A stretch of DNA of 64,000 nt from Kitasatospora sp. MAA4 (GCF_029893355.1 NZ_JARZAI010000001.1:248001-312000), one strand, 5' to 3'; counted from the stretch's first letter, positions 18,822 to 29,758 are shown. The notes: generated from the letters alone by a model not told the origin. Numbers and translations: made by a program.

Positions 18822-19973
18822 GTGCTCACGAGACCCTCCCACGACGTCGTGGTGATCGGTGCCGGCGTCGTCGGTGCCGCCTGCGCGTACTACGCAGCCG
18901 AGGCCGGCCTGTCGGTCGCCATGGTCGACCGCGGCCCGGTGGCCGGCGGCACCACCGGCGCCGGAGAGGGCAACCTGCTGCTCTCCGACAAGGAACCGGG
19001 ACCCGAGCTCGACCTCGCCCTGCTCTCCGCCCGGCTCTGGACCGAGCTGGCGCAACAGCTGCCGGCGGCCGTCGAGTACGAGCCCAAGGGCGGCCTGGTG
19101 GTCGCCTCGGACCCCGAGCGGCACAGCGCCCTGCGGGCCTTCGCCGCCGGCCAGGCGGCCGCCGGCGTCAAGGCCGAGGAGGTACCGGGCGAGCGGCTGC
19201 ACGAGCTGGAGCCGCACCTGGCCCCGGGAATGGCCGGCGGTTTCCTCTACCCCCAGGACGCGCAGGTCCAGCCGGCGCTTGCCGCCGCTCACCTGCTGCG
19301 CGCCGCCCGGCTGGCCGGCGCCGAGCTCTACCTGGGCGAGGCCGTCACCGGCCTGCCCACCGGGCCCGACGGCGCCGTCACCGGCGTGCGCACCCAGCGC
19401 CGGGAACTGGCGGCCGGCGCGGTGGTCAACGCGGCCGGCACCTGGGGAGGCGAACTCGCGGCGATGGCCGGGGTGAGCCTGCCGGTGCTGCCCCGGCGCG
19501 GCTTCGTCCTGGTCACCGAGCCGCTGCCGCGGGTGGTGCGGCACAAGGTGTACGCCGCCGACTACGTGGCCGACGTGGCCAGCGGCTCGGCCGCGCTGCA
19601 GACCTCGGCCGTCGTCGAGGGCACCCCGTCCGGGCCGGTGCTGATCGGTGCCAGCCGGGAGCGGGTCGGGTTCGACCGCACGCTCTCGACCGAAGTGCTG
19701 CAACGGCTGGCGGCGCAGGCCGCCGGGCTCTTCCCGGTGCTGGCCGGGGTCCGGGTGCTGCGGGCCTACCGGGGGTTTCGGCCCTACCTGCCGGACCACC
19801 TGCCCGCGATCGGCGCCGACCCGCGCGTGCCGGGCCTCTACCACGCCTGCGGACACGAGGGCGCGGGGATCGGGCTGGCGCCGGCCACCGGGCTGCTGAT
19901 CGCCCGCCAGCTGACCGGCGAACGGCCCGAGCTGGACCTCGCGCCGTTCCGGCCCGACCGCTTCCCGGCCTGA
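18822..19973 (+). CDS. FAD-dependent oxidoreductase, D-hydroxyproline dehydrogenase beta-like
   Basis: A 383-residue DadA/DAO-fold flavoprotein with an N-terminal FAD-binding motif (VVVIGAGVVGAACAYYAAEAG), a VVNAAGTWG segment, and a C-terminal FRPYLPDHLPAIG...GHEGAGIGLAPATG region that closes the FAD site. Together with the following iron-sulfur protein and NAD(P)-type flavoprotein it matches the heteromultimeric D-hydroxyproline/proline dehydrogenases of pseudomonads. It would oxidise cis-4-hydroxy-D-proline to pyrroline-4-hydroxy-2-carboxylate. The start codon coincides with the predicted transcription start. Confidence 0.8.
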   Translation: MLTRPSHDVVVIGAGVVGAACAYYAAEAGLSVAMVDRGPVAGGTTGAGEGNLLLSDKEPGPELDLALLSARLWTELAQQLPAAVEYEPKGGLVVASDPERHSALRAFAAGQAAAGVKAEEVPGERLHELEPHLAPGMAGGFLYPQDAQVQPALAAAHLLRAARLAGAELYLGEAVTGLPTGPDGAVTGVRTQRRELAAGAVVNAAGTWGGELAAMAGVSLPVLPRRGFVLVTEPLPRVVRHKVYAADYVADVASGSAALQTSAVVEGTPSGPVLIGASRERVGFDRTLSTEVLQRLAAQAAGLFPVLAGVRVLRAYRGFRPYLPDHLPAIGADPRVPGLYHACGHEGAGIGLAPATGLLIARQLTGERPELDLAPFRPDRFPA

Positions 19974-20013
19974 AGCCCGTCCCCTCACTTTCAGCTCGCA
20001 GAACGGATCAGCC

Positions 20014-20328
20014 ATGCGCCGCACCCCCGCCGCACTGGTCGAGGCCGACCCCGGCCCGGCCCACACCATCGAGTTCGACGGCCGCCCGATCCCCGCGCTG
20101 GCCGGGCAGAGCATCGCCGCCGCGCTCTGGGCCCAGGGCATCCTGGCCTGGCGCACCACCCGGGTCACCGGCCGCCCGCGCGGCGCGTTCTGCGGCATCG
20201 GCGCCTGCTTCGACTGCCTGGCCACCGTCAACGGCCGCCCCAACCAGCGCACCTGTCTGATCCCGGCCGAGCCCGGGGACACCGTCACCACCCAGGAGGG
20301 CCACGGCCATGGCGACCTCGCCGTCTGA
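20014..20328 (+). CDS. [2Fe-2S] subunit, D-hydroxyproline dehydrogenase gamma-like
   Basis: A 104-residue plant-type ferredoxin-like protein (SoxA/HcnA-like small subunit). The cluster ligands appear as CGIGACFDC followed by a final Cys in NQRTC. It passes electrons between the two flavin subunits or to the chain. It lies 40 bases after the beta subunit gene and overlaps the alpha subunit gene by 20 bases. Confidence 0.85.
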   Translation: MRRTPAALVEADPGPAHTIEFDGRPIPALAGQSIAAALWAQGILAWRTTRVTGRPRGAFCGIGACFDCLATVNGRPNQRTCLIPAEPGDTVTTQEGHGHGDLAV

Positions 20329-21781
20329 CGATCTGCAGCCGTACGACCTCGCGGTGATCGGGGCAGGTCCCGCCGGGCTGGCCGGCGCGGTCGCCGCCGC
20401 CGACCACGGGCTGCGCTGCGCACTGCTGGACGCCGGCGCCCGACCCGGCGGCCAGTACTACCGCCACCCCGCCCCCGAGCTCGGCGCAGCCCGGCCCGAC
20501 CGGCTGCACCACCACTGGTCCGTCTTCACCGACCTGGCCGACCGGCTGGCCGCCCACGTCGCCGCCGGGCGGATCGACCACCTGGCCCACCACCACGTGT
20601 GGACGGCCGAGGCGGGCGAGCAGTGGCGCCTGCACGCCGCGGTCGGCGCGGACTCCGCGCGCAGCGCCGTGATCTCGGCCCGCGCCGTCCTGCTGGCCAC
20701 CGGCGCCTACGAGCGCCAGCTGCCGTTCCCCGGCTGGACGCTGCCCGGGGTGGTCACCGCCGGCGGCGCGCAGGCGATGCTCAAGTCGGGACTGGTGCTG
20801 CCCGGACACCGGGTGGTGGTGGCCGGCAGCGGCCCGCTGCTGCTGGCCGCGGCCGCCTCGCTGACGGCCGCCGGCGCCGCGGTGCCGGCCGTCGTGGAGG
20901 CGGGGGACTACCTCGGCTACGCCCGCCGTCCGGGCGTGCTGGCAGCCGTCCCCGGCAAGCTGGTCGAGGGCGCGGTGCACGGCGCGGCGCTGGCCCGCCA
21001 CGGCGTGCGGCTGCGTCGCGGCAGCGCGGTGGTGCGGGCGCACGGCACCGACCGGGTGACCGGCGTGACGGTGGCCGCGCTGGACGCCCGCTGGCGCCCG
21101 GTGCCCGGCACCGAGCGCCGGATCGAGTGCGACGCGCTGGCGGTCGGCCACGGGCTGGTCCCGCAGATCGAGCTGGCCACCGAACTGGGCGCCGCCACCC
21201 GCGCGGTGCCGGACGGCACGGTGGCGCTGCGGGTGGACGGTCGCCAGCGCACCAGCGTGCCCGGGCTCTGGGCGGCGGGCGAGACCTGCGGCGTCGGCGG
21301 GGCCGAACTGGCCATCGCCGAGGGCGAGGCGGCGGCACTGGCGATCGCCGGGGCGCAGCCGCCGCGGGCCCTGCTGAGCCGGCGCCGGCGGTTGCGGGCG
21401 TTCGCCGAGCTGATGGCCGCCTCGCACCGTCCCGGGCCCGACTGGAGTGCCTGGCTGCGGCCCGACACCGAGGTCTGCCGCTGCGAGGAGGTCCCGGTCT
21501 CCGCCGTCCGCGAGGCCGTCCAGGAGCTGGGTGCCGGCGATCCGCGCACCGTCAAGCTGCTCACCCGGGCCGGGATGGGCTGGTGCCAGGGCCGGATGTG
21601 CGGTCCGGCGGTGGCCTGCCTCTCCGGGGACGGGCCGCAGAAGCCGGACAGCCGTCCGCTGTCGTGCCCGGTCGTGCTGGGGGAGCTGGCCGTGCTGGGG
21701 GAGTCGGCCGAGCTGGGGGAGTCGGCCGGGCTGGCGGAGTCGGCCGAGCTGGGGGAGCCGGCCGGGCGTCCCGAGAACTGA
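20309..21781 (+). CDS. FAD/NAD(P)-binding oxidoreductase, D-hydroxyproline dehydrogenase alpha-like
   Basis: A 490-residue flavoprotein of the SoxA/HcnB type. It has two dinucleotide-binding motifs (LAVIGAGPAGLAGAVAAADHG and RVVVAGSGPLLLAAAASL), and a BFD-like [2Fe-2S] domain with CRCEEV and WCQGRMC near residues 390-432. The tail beyond about residue 445 is built from repeated LGE-x-A-x units encoded by 18-bp DNA repeats and is probably dispensable. It forms the third part of the putative D-hydroxyproline dehydrogenase. Confidence 0.82.
   Translation: MATSPSDDLQPYDLAVIGAGPAGLAGAVAAADHGLRCALLDAGARPGGQYYRHPAPELGAARPDRLHHHWSVFTDLADRLAAHVAAGRIDHLAHHHVWTAEAGEQWRLHAAVGADSARSAVISARAVLLATGAYERQLPFPGWTLPGVVTAGGAQAMLKSGLVLPGHRVVVAGSGPLLLAAAASLTAAGAAVPAVVEAGDYLGYARRPGVLAAVPGKLVEGAVHGAALARHGVRLRRGSAVVRAHGTDRVTGVTVAALDARWRPVPGTERRIECDALAVGHGLVPQIELATELGAATRAVPDGTVALRVDGRQRTSVPGLWAAGETCGVGGAELAIAEGEAAALAIAGAQPPRALLSRRRRLRAFAELMAASHRPGPDWSAWLRPDTEVCRCEEVPVSAVREAVQELGAGDPRTVKLLTRAGMGWCQGRMCGPAVACLSGDGPQKPDSRPLSCPVVLGELAVLGESAELGESAGLAESAELGEPAGRPEN
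21677..21766 (+). repeat. Five 18-bp tandem repeats in the 3' end of a CDS
   Basis: Units start at 21677, 21695, 21713, 21731 and 21749. The consensus is CTGGGGGAGTCGGCCGAG with one to five differences per unit, and each encodes a six-residue LGE-(L/S/P)-A-(V/E/G) block. This is a micro-satellite-like expansion that keeps frame. Confidence 0.9.
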
Positions 21782-21811
21782 TCGTCCGTCACGATGGCGC
21801 GCGCTGGATGC

Positions 21812-21847
21812 TTGCGCCATTCGTCGGGCGCCTATAAAATGTCACAC
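21812..21847 (+). promoter_or_regulatory. Promoter plus operator before the DapA-family gene
   Basis: TTGCGC (21812-21817) and TAAAAT (21835-21840) are 17 bases apart. ATGTCACAC (21839-21847) overlaps the -10 and start region and matches half of the dyad fully and 13 of 16 positions overall (GTGTGAAATGTCACAC at 51846). It implies an internal regulated promoter inside the hydroxyproline cluster. Confidence 0.5.
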
Positions 21848-21865
21848 CTCACCAAGGAGATACTC

Positions 21866-22774
21866 GTGCCCAACGCCCTGAACGACCCCACCCGTCCGTG
21901 GCGCGGGATCATGGTCGCCACCGCCCTGCCTCTGCGGGACGACCGCTCGGTGGACTACGACGCCTACGCCGAGCACGTCCGCTGGCTGATCGACTCCGGC
22001 TGTGACGGCGTGGTCCCCAACGGCTCGCTCGGCGAGTACCAGACGCTCACCGACGAGGAGCGCGCCAAGGTCGTGCACACCGCGGTCGAGGCCGCCGGCG
22101 ACGGCGCGCGCGTGATGCCCGGCGTCGCCGCGTACGGCAGCGCCGAGTCGCGCCGCTGGACCGAGCAGGCCGCCGACGCCGGAGCCGGCTCCGTCCTGCT
22201 GCTCCCGCCGAACGCCTACCGGGCCGACGCCGCCACCGTGCGCGCGCACTACGCCGAGGTGGCCGCTGTGGGCCTGCCGGTGGTGGCGTACAACAACCCG
22301 TTCGACACCAAGGTCGACCTCCAGCCCGAGCTGCTGGCCGCCCTGCACCGCGACGGCAGCATCGTGGCGGTCAAGGAGTTCAGCGGCGACGTCCGGCGCG
22401 CCTACGAGATCGCCGAGCTGGCCCCGGGCCTTGACCTCCTGATCGGCGCCGACGACGTGCTGCTCGAACTGGCGCTGGCCGGCGCGGTGGGCTGGATCGC
22501 GGGCTACCCCAACGCCCTGCCGCAGGCCTCGGTCTCCCTCTACCGGGCCGCCCTCGCGCACGACCTGGCGACCGCGCTGCCGCTCTACAAGGCGCTGCAC
22601 CCGCTGCTGCGCTGGGACTCCAAGACCGAGTTCGTCCAGGCGATCAAGCTCTCCATGGACCTGGCCGGCCGCCCCGGCGGTCCCACCCGCGCCCCGCGCG
22701 CCCCGCTCTCCCCCGAGATCGACGCGGCCGTCCGCGCCGCCACCGAGAAGGCCCTCGCCGAGGGTCTGCGCTAA
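21866..22774 (+). CDS. DapA-family aldolase/deaminase, probable pyrroline-4-hydroxy-2-carboxylate deaminase
   Basis: A 302-residue TIM-barrel of the dihydrodipicolinate synthase superfamily. The Schiff-base lysine is Lys170 (IVAVKEFSGD) and the proton-relay tyrosine is Tyr142 (VVAYNNPFD). In hydroxyproline clusters this family converts pyrroline-4-hydroxy-2-carboxylate to alpha-ketoglutarate semialdehyde plus ammonia, which fits the aldehyde dehydrogenase two genes downstream. GTG 21866 is used because AAGGAGA precedes it by 5 bases; an ATG at 21839 lies within the operator and lacks a ribosome-binding site. Confidence 0.82.
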   Translation: MPNALNDPTRPWRGIMVATALPLRDDRSVDYDAYAEHVRWLIDSGCDGVVPNGSLGEYQTLTDEERAKVVHTAVEAAGDGARVMPGVAAYGSAESRRWTEQAADAGAGSVLLLPPNAYRADAATVRAHYAEVAAVGLPVVAYNNPFDTKVDLQPELLAALHRDGSIVAVKEFSGDVRRAYEIAELAPGLDLLIGADDVLLELALAGAVGWIAGYPNALPQASVSLYRAALAHDLATALPLYKALHPLLRWDSKTEFVQAIKLSMDLAGRPGGPTRAPRAPLSPEIDAAVRAATEKALAEGLR

Positions 22775-22828
22775 TCCCGTCCGGGCCGGCCGTCCGGGCC
22801 GGCCCGGTCTCCTGACGAAGGGTCACCG

Positions 22829-23826
22829 ATGCGCACCCGTCACGTCTTCCACGCCGTGGACTCGCACACCGAAGGTATGCCCACCCGGGTGATCACCGGT
22901 GGCTTCGGCGTCGTCCCCGGCGCCACGATGGCCGAGCGCCGCACGCACTTCCAGCAGCACCTGGACCACTTCCGCACGCTGCTGATGTACGAGCCGCGCG
23001 GCCACGCCGCGATGAGCGGCGCGATCCTGCAGCCGCCGACCCGGCCGGACGCCGACTTCGGGGTGCTCTTCATCGAGGTCTCCGGCCTGCTGCCGATGTG
23101 CGGGCACGGCACGATCGGGGTGGCCACCGTGCTGGTGGAGACCGGCATGGTGCCGGTCGTCGAGCCGGTCACCACGGTCCGCCTGGACACCCCCGCCGGG
23201 CTGGTCGTCGCCGAGGTGCAGGTCAAGGACGGCGCGGCCACCGCCGTGACGATCCGCAACGTGGCCTCCTTCTCGGTCGGCCTCGACCGCAAGATCGAGG
23301 TCCCCGGCCACGGCACGGTCCGCTACGACCTGGCGTACGGCGGCAACTTCTACGCCATCCTGCCGCTGGCCGAGTTCGGGATCCCCTTCGATCGCGCCAA
23401 CAAGCAGGAGATCCTCCAGGCGGGCCTGGCCCTGATGGACGCGATCAACGAGGCCGACCGCCCGGTGCACCCCGAGGACCCGTCCTTCCACAGCGTCCAC
23501 CACGTCAACCTGCTCGCCCCCGGTTCCACCGCCGAGCACTCCCGGCACGCGATGGCCATCCACCCCGGCTGGTTCGACCGCTCGCCCTGCGGCACCGGCA
23601 CCTCGGCCCGGATGGCCCAGCTGCACGCCCGCGGTGAGCTGCCGATCGGCGCCGACTTCGTCAACGAGTCCTTCATCGGCACCAGCTTCACCGGCCGCCT
23701 GGTGGAGGAGACCACGGTGGCCGGCCTGCCCGCCGTGGTGCCCACCGTCACCGGCCGCGCCTGGCTGACCGGCACCGCCCAGTACTTCCTCGACCCGAGC
23801 GACCCGTTCCCCGAAGGATTCCTGTT

Positions 23827-23830
<4 letters not shown>
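22829..23830 (+). CDS. 4-hydroxyproline 2-epimerase (proline racemase family)
   Basis: A 333-residue PLP-independent epimerase. Both catalytic cysteines are present: Cys91 in PMCGHG and Cys254 in SPCGTGTSARMA. Paired cysteines mean racemase/epimerase chemistry rather than the dehydratase subgroup, in which one Cys is replaced. It probably interconverts trans-4-hydroxy-L-proline and cis-4-hydroxy-D-proline, supplying the dehydrogenase at 18.8-21.8 kb. Its stop overlaps the next start by 4 bases (GTGA). Confidence 0.87.
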
Positions 23831-25202
<1,372 letters not shown>

Positions 25203-25206
<4 letters not shown>

Positions 25207-26192
25207 GCGGCGCGCCGGAGAGCGTCGCGCCGGTGGGCATCGAGACGGTGGACTACCACACGGCCGGCGAGCCGTTCCGGATCGTCACCGGCGGGCTGCC
25301 GCCGGTCCCGGGCGACACGGTGGCCGAGCGCCGGGCCATCGCGCAGGCCACCGTGCGGCGGGGGCGGCTGGACGAGGTGCGCCGGCTGCTCACCCGAGAG
25401 CCGCGCGGGCACGCGGGGATGTACGGCGGCTTCGTGGTGGCGCCGGACGACAGCGAGGCGCACCTCGGCGTGCTCTTCTGGCACAAGGACGGCTACTCGA
25501 CGGCCTGCGGCCACGGCACCATCGCGCTCGGCGCCTGGGCCGTGGACAGCGGGCTGGTGGCGGCCCCCGACAACGGCACGGCCCGGGTGCGGATCGACGT
25601 GCCCTCGGGACGGGTGACCGCGGTGGTGCACCGCGCCGGCGGGCTCACCACCGCGGTCGCCTTCCAGAACGTGCCGACCGCGGTGCTCGCCCGCAAGGTG
25701 CCCGTCGCCACCTCGCGCGGCACCGTGCAGGTGGACCTCGCGGACTCCGGCGCCTGCTACGCCTCGCTCGCGGTGCCCTCGGTCGACCGGGCCGCCCTGC
25801 CGGAGCTGACCGCGCTCGCCCGGGAGGTCCGCGCCGCGCTGCTACCGGCGTACGACCTCTACGGGGTGATCCTCCACCAGGAGCTGCCCGACACCCCGTC
25901 AGGGCCCAGCCAGCGCAACGTCACCGTCTTCGCGGACGGCCAGATCGACCGCTCCCCGTGCGGGTCCGGCACGTCCGCCCGGCTCGCGCTGCTGGCCGAG
26001 GACGGGCGGCTCGCGCCGGGGGAGGAGCTGCGGCACGAGTCCGTGGTCGGGACGGTGATGACCGGTCGGCTGCTCGGGCACCACCCGCGCGGTGTGCTCA
26101 CCGAGGTCACCGGCCAGGCCTACCGTACGGGGGAGCACCGCTTCCTGCTCGATCCGCGGGACGAGCTCGGCACGGGGTTCCTGCTGGTCTGA
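25203..26192 (+). CDS. Second proline racemase-family enzyme
   Basis: A 329-residue paralogue of the 22829 gene, with Cys102 in TACGHG and Cys253 in SPCGSGTSARLA. Because both cysteines are kept it is more likely a racemase or epimerase than a trans-3-hydroxyproline dehydratase. However, the presence of an ornithine-cyclodeaminase-family reductase downstream (often delta1-pyrroline-2-carboxylate reductase) leaves a 3-hydroxyproline role open. It starts in a GTGA overlap with the aldehyde dehydrogenase gene. Confidence 0.78.
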
Positions 26193-26309
26193 TCAGGGTC
26201 CCCGGCGGGGACCGGTCAGGGTTTCCTCCGGGGCGTCCCGGATGTCCGCGGCGGTTCCGTGCCGAGAAGATGATCACATGACGAAGACGCGCTCTGCGGA
26301 GCTGTGCCC

Positions 26310-28802
26310 ATGCTGAGGATCGCCCGGTCCACCCTGCGGGTGCGCTGGGCCTCCCTGGCCGGCAGCTTCCTGGCGCTGGCGCTGGGCGTCGCGCTGCTGG
26401 CGACCACGCTGCTGGTGATCACCGCCACCGGGCACCTGACCGACCGTCCGCAGCGCTACTCCGCCGCCCCGGCGGTGCTGCTGCCGGACACCGAGGTGAG
26501 CGCCATCGACAGCTCCGGCGCCGAGCAGCGCCTGCCGGCCGCCGACCAGCCGGGCCTGACGCCCGCGCTGGTCGCGACGGTCGCCCGGACCGGACGCACC
26601 GTCACCGACCGCACCTTCGCGGCCCGGCTGCCGGGCGGCCCGCGCGACCAGGTCGGGCACGCCTGGTCGGCGGCGCAGTACGGCGGCTACCGGCTCACCG
26701 CCGGCCGCGCCCCCGCCGCGGACGGCGAGGTGGTGGTCGGCGGCGGCGACCCGGCGAGCGTCGGCCGCTCGCTCACCCTGCTCACCGCCGCCGGGCCGAC
26801 CCCGGTCACGGTGACCGGGGTGACCGCCCCGGTCACCTTCGAGCACGCGCTCTTCCTGACCGACGCGCAGGCCGAGCGGATCTCGCCCGCGGTGAACGCG
26901 CTGATCGCCTACGGTCCGCCGGACCAGCTGGCACGCGCCGTCGCCGGCGCGCCCGTGGCGCTGCGCAGCGGCCCGGACCTGGCGCTGGCCGACCCCAACC
27001 GGGCAGCGGCGCTGGGGCAGTTGGACGGTGTGACCACGCCGCTGGGCCTGGCCGCCGCGGTCGCGGTGCTGGTGGCGGGCTTCGTGGTGGCCGGCACCTT
27101 CGCCTTCTCGGTCGCCCAGCGGCGGCGCGAACTCGCCCTGCTGCGCCTGATCGGCGCCGGCCGCCACCAGCTGCGCCGACTGGTGCGCTACGAAGCCCTG
27201 CTGGTCGGCCTGGCGGCCTCGGCGGCCGGCTGTGTGCTCGCTCTGGCGGCCGCGCCGCTGCTCGGCCGGTGGCTGGTGGCGCGCGCCCTGGTGCCGACCG
27301 GCTTCAGCGTGCCGCCGAGCGGGTGGGCGCTGCTGGCCGCTGCCGTGACCGGCCTGCTGATCGCGACCACCGGGGTGCTGGTCAGCTCCTGGCGGGCCGG
27401 ACGGGTGGGACCGCTGGAGGCGCTGCGGGAGGCGGCGGTGGAGCGCGACGGGCGCGCGGCGCGGGTGCTGCGCGCGGTGGGCGGTGGGTTCGCGCTGCTG
27501 GCCGGGCTCGCGGTGGCGGGTGCGATCGCGCTGTGGACGCCGCAGTACGCGGCCAACGCCGGGGCGTCCGCCTCGCTGGCGCTGTGGATCAGCGGCGCGT
27601 TCGTGGTGCTGGCCGGGGTGCTGGCCCGCCCGCTGGTGCGGCTGCTCGCCGGGCGGGGCGGATCTCGGGGCAGGTTCGTGTGGCGGGCTGCCCGGGCCGG
27701 GGTGCTGGGCGCGGCCGGGCGCACGCTGGCCACCGTGACGCCCGTGGTGATCGTGATCGGCCTGTCCGGGTGCCTGCTCGGCTCACTGGACGCGATCGAC
27801 TCGGCCAAGGTGGCCGCCACCCGCGACCAGCTGGCCGGTACCGACTTCCTGGTCCTGCCGGCCGGCGGGCCGACCCTGAGCCGGGCCGCGGTGGACCAGG
27901 TGCGGGCGGTGCCCGGCACGGTCGTGCTCACCGTCACCCCCAGCACCCTGTTCACCCTCCAGGACGGCGCCGCGCTGATCCCGGCGCCGGTGGCCGAGGT
28001 CGACCCGGCCGCCCTGGCCGCCGTCTCCCGCACGCCCGTGCTGGCAGGCTCGCTCGCCGACCTCGGCGCGGACTCGGTCGCGCTGAGCCGGGACTGGCCC
28101 GGTTCGGCGAAGGTCGGCCAGCGGATCGCCCTCTGGCGGGCGGACGGCACGCCGGCCACGCTGCGGGTGGCCGCCCTGCTCGCCTCCACCGGCGGCCCGG
28201 CCACCGCCTACCTGCCGCTCGCCGGCTCGGACAGCACTGCGCCGGTCTCCGTCGCGTACGTCCAGCTGGCGCCCGGCGCGGACCGCTCCCGTACGGCGGC
28301 CGCGCTCGACCGGGCGGCGCGCGGCACCGGCGCCCGGGTGCTGCTGCCCGCGCAGGTGGCGGCCGGCACCCGGGACGCCAACGTCGAGCAGTCCCGGACC
28401 GGCCTCGAACTGATCCTCGGCCTGGGCCTGGTCTACGCCGTCATCGCGCTGGCCAACACCCTGGTGATGACCGTCGCCGACCGCCGCCGCGAGCTGGCCC
28501 TGCTGCGGCTGGCCGGGGCGACCCGGACCCAGGTGGTCGCCGTGGTCACCGTGGAGGCGCTGATCTGCGTGGGCGCCGGCGCGCTGCTCGGGGCGCTGGC
28601 CGCTGCGGTCAGCGTCGGCGGGTCCTGGGCGGCGCTGCGGCGCCTGGTCGGCGACCTGCCGCTGGGCCCGCTGCTCGCCGACGGGCCCTGGAGCACGCTC
28701 GGCGCGCTCACCGCACTCTGCGTCCTGGTCGCCCTCGTGGCGGCCGCCCTGCCCGCCGCGCTCGCGCTGCGGACCTCCACCTCACCGATCGGATCATCAT
28801 GA
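26310..28802 (+). CDS. FtsX-like ABC transporter permease (two-half type)
   Basis: An 830-residue MacB/FtsX-family permease. It has an N-terminal transmembrane helix (about 15-40), an extracytoplasmic domain, three helices around 250-370, a second cluster near 390-500, another periplasmic-type domain, and a final three-helix FtsX domain near 700-830. ATG 26310 is used because GGAG is 8 bases upstream. No ATPase gene is adjacent; the nearest (31194-31898) is on the other strand with its own permease. The 3' end overlaps the next enzyme gene by 4 bases, an unusual coupling of a transporter to an amino-acid enzyme. Confidence 0.82.
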   Translation: MLRIARSTLRVRWASLAGSFLALALGVALLATTLLVITATGHLTDRPQRYSAAPAVLLPDTEVSAIDSSGAEQRLPAADQPGLTPALVATVARTGRTVTDRTFAARLPGGPRDQVGHAWSAAQYGGYRLTAGRAPAADGEVVVGGGDPASVGRSLTLLTAAGPTPVTVTGVTAPVTFEHALFLTDAQAERISPAVNALIAYGPPDQLARAVAGAPVALRSGPDLALADPNRAAALGQLDGVTTPLGLAAAVAVLVAGFVVAGTFAFSVAQRRRELALLRLIGAGRHQLRRLVRYEALLVGLAASAAGCVLALAAAPLLGRWLVARALVPTGFSVPPSGWALLAAAVTGLLIATTGVLVSSWRAGRVGPLEALREAAVERDGRAARVLRAVGGGFALLAGLAVAGAIALWTPQYAANAGASASLALWISGAFVVLAGVLARPLVRLLAGRGGSRGRFVWRAARAGVLGAAGRTLATVTPVVIVIGLSGCLLGSLDAIDSAKVAATRDQLAGTDFLVLPAGGPTLSRAAVDQVRAVPGTVVLTVTPSTLFTLQDGAALIPAPVAEVDPAALAAVSRTPVLAGSLADLGADSVALSRDWPGSAKVGQRIALWRADGTPATLRVAALLASTGGPATAYLPLAGSDSTAPVSVAYVQLAPGADRSRTAAALDRAARGTGARVLLPAQVAAGTRDANVEQSRTGLELILGLGLVYAVIALANTLVMTVADRRRELALLRLAGATRTQVVAVVTVEALICVGAGALLGALAAAVSVGGSWAALRRLVGDLPLGPLLADGPWSTLGALTALCVLVALVAAALPAALALRTSTSPIGSS

Positions 28803-29734
28803 CGCTCGCCCCCGACCAGCCGCTCACCTGGCTCCCCGTCGACCTCACGCCCGCTCAGGCCGCGGCGGCCGTCCGGCAGGTGCTGCGCGACGGGCTCGAC
28901 CCCGAGGACTGCCCGGCCCGCAGCAACGTACGGGTGCCGGCCGGCGAGCTGCTGATGATGCCCGCCGCAACCGCCGAGTACGCGGGCGTGAAGATCGCGG
29001 GCGTCGCCCCCGCCAACCCCGCCCGCGGCCTGCCCCGGATCACCGGCAGCTACCTGCTGCTGGACGGCCCCACGCTCCAGCCGCTCGCCCTGCTGGACGG
29101 CGCCGCGCTCACCGCGCTGCGCACCCCGGCCGTCACCGCCGTGGCCCTGGACGTGCTGGCCGAGCCCGACGCCGCGCACCTGGTGCTCTTCGGCGCCGGC
29201 CCGCAGGCGTACGGGCACCTGGACGCGCTGGCGGCGATCCGCCCGCTGGAGCGCGTCACGGTCGTCGCCCGGCGTCCCGGCCCGGCGCGGGAACTCGCCG
29301 AGTACGCCCGCCGCTGCGGCCTGGTGGCGGCCGTCGGCACCCCCGACGCGGTGGCCGGGGCCGACCTGGTGGTCTGCTGCACCACCTCCGCCGAGCCGCT
29401 CTTCGACGGTGCGCTCGTCCCCGACCGCGCGGTGGTGGCTGCCGTCGGCTCGCACGACCCGGCCGGCCGCGAGACGGACGCCGCACTGGTCCGCCGTGCC
29501 GCCTGCTACGTCGAGTCGCGCGCGGTCGCCCTGCGCGAGGCGGGCGACCTGCTGCTGGCCCGCGCCGAGGGCGCCACCGCCGGGCCCGACGACTGGTACA
29601 ACCTGGCCGAACTGGTCACCGGCCGGGCCCCGGTGCCGCGCAGTTCTCCGCGCTTCTTCAAGAGCGTCGGGATGGCGTGGCAGGATCTCGCGGTGGCGGC
29701 GGAGCTTCACCGCAAGTTTCGTCACGGTGGATGA
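28799..29734 (+). CDS. Ornithine cyclodeaminase/mu-crystallin family reductase
   Basis: A 311-residue protein with a Rossmann segment (LVLFGAGPQAYGHLDALAAI) and the substrate lobe motif MMPAATAEYAGVKIAGVAPAN. In hydroxyproline and proline-racemase clusters this family commonly serves as NAD(P)H-dependent delta1-pyrroline-2-carboxylate reductase forming L-proline. A true ornithine cyclodeaminase is less likely in this setting. It starts in an ATGA overlap with the FtsX-like gene and is the last metabolic gene before the regulator. Confidence 0.78.
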   Translation: MTLAPDQPLTWLPVDLTPAQAAAAVRQVLRDGLDPEDCPARSNVRVPAGELLMMPAATAEYAGVKIAGVAPANPARGLPRITGSYLLLDGPTLQPLALLDGAALTALRTPAVTAVALDVLAEPDAAHLVLFGAGPQAYGHLDALAAIRPLERVTVVARRPGPARELAEYARRCGLVAAVGTPDAVAGADLVVCCTTSAEPLFDGALVPDRAVVAAVGSHDPAGRETDAALVRRAACYVESRAVALREAGDLLLARAEGATAGPDDWYNLAELVTGRAPVPRSSPRFFKSVGMAWQDLAVAAELHRKFRHGG

Positions 29735-29744
29735 TCAAAGAAAC

Positions 29745-29758
29745 GTGACATTGTACGC
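29745..29758 (+). promoter_or_regulatory. Putative autoregulatory operator before the GntR gene
   Basis: GTGACAT (29745-29751) followed by TGTACGC shows one well-kept half of the shared dyad, in the 53-base gap between the reductase and the regulator gene. It suggests that the regulator controls its own expression. Confidence 0.4.
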
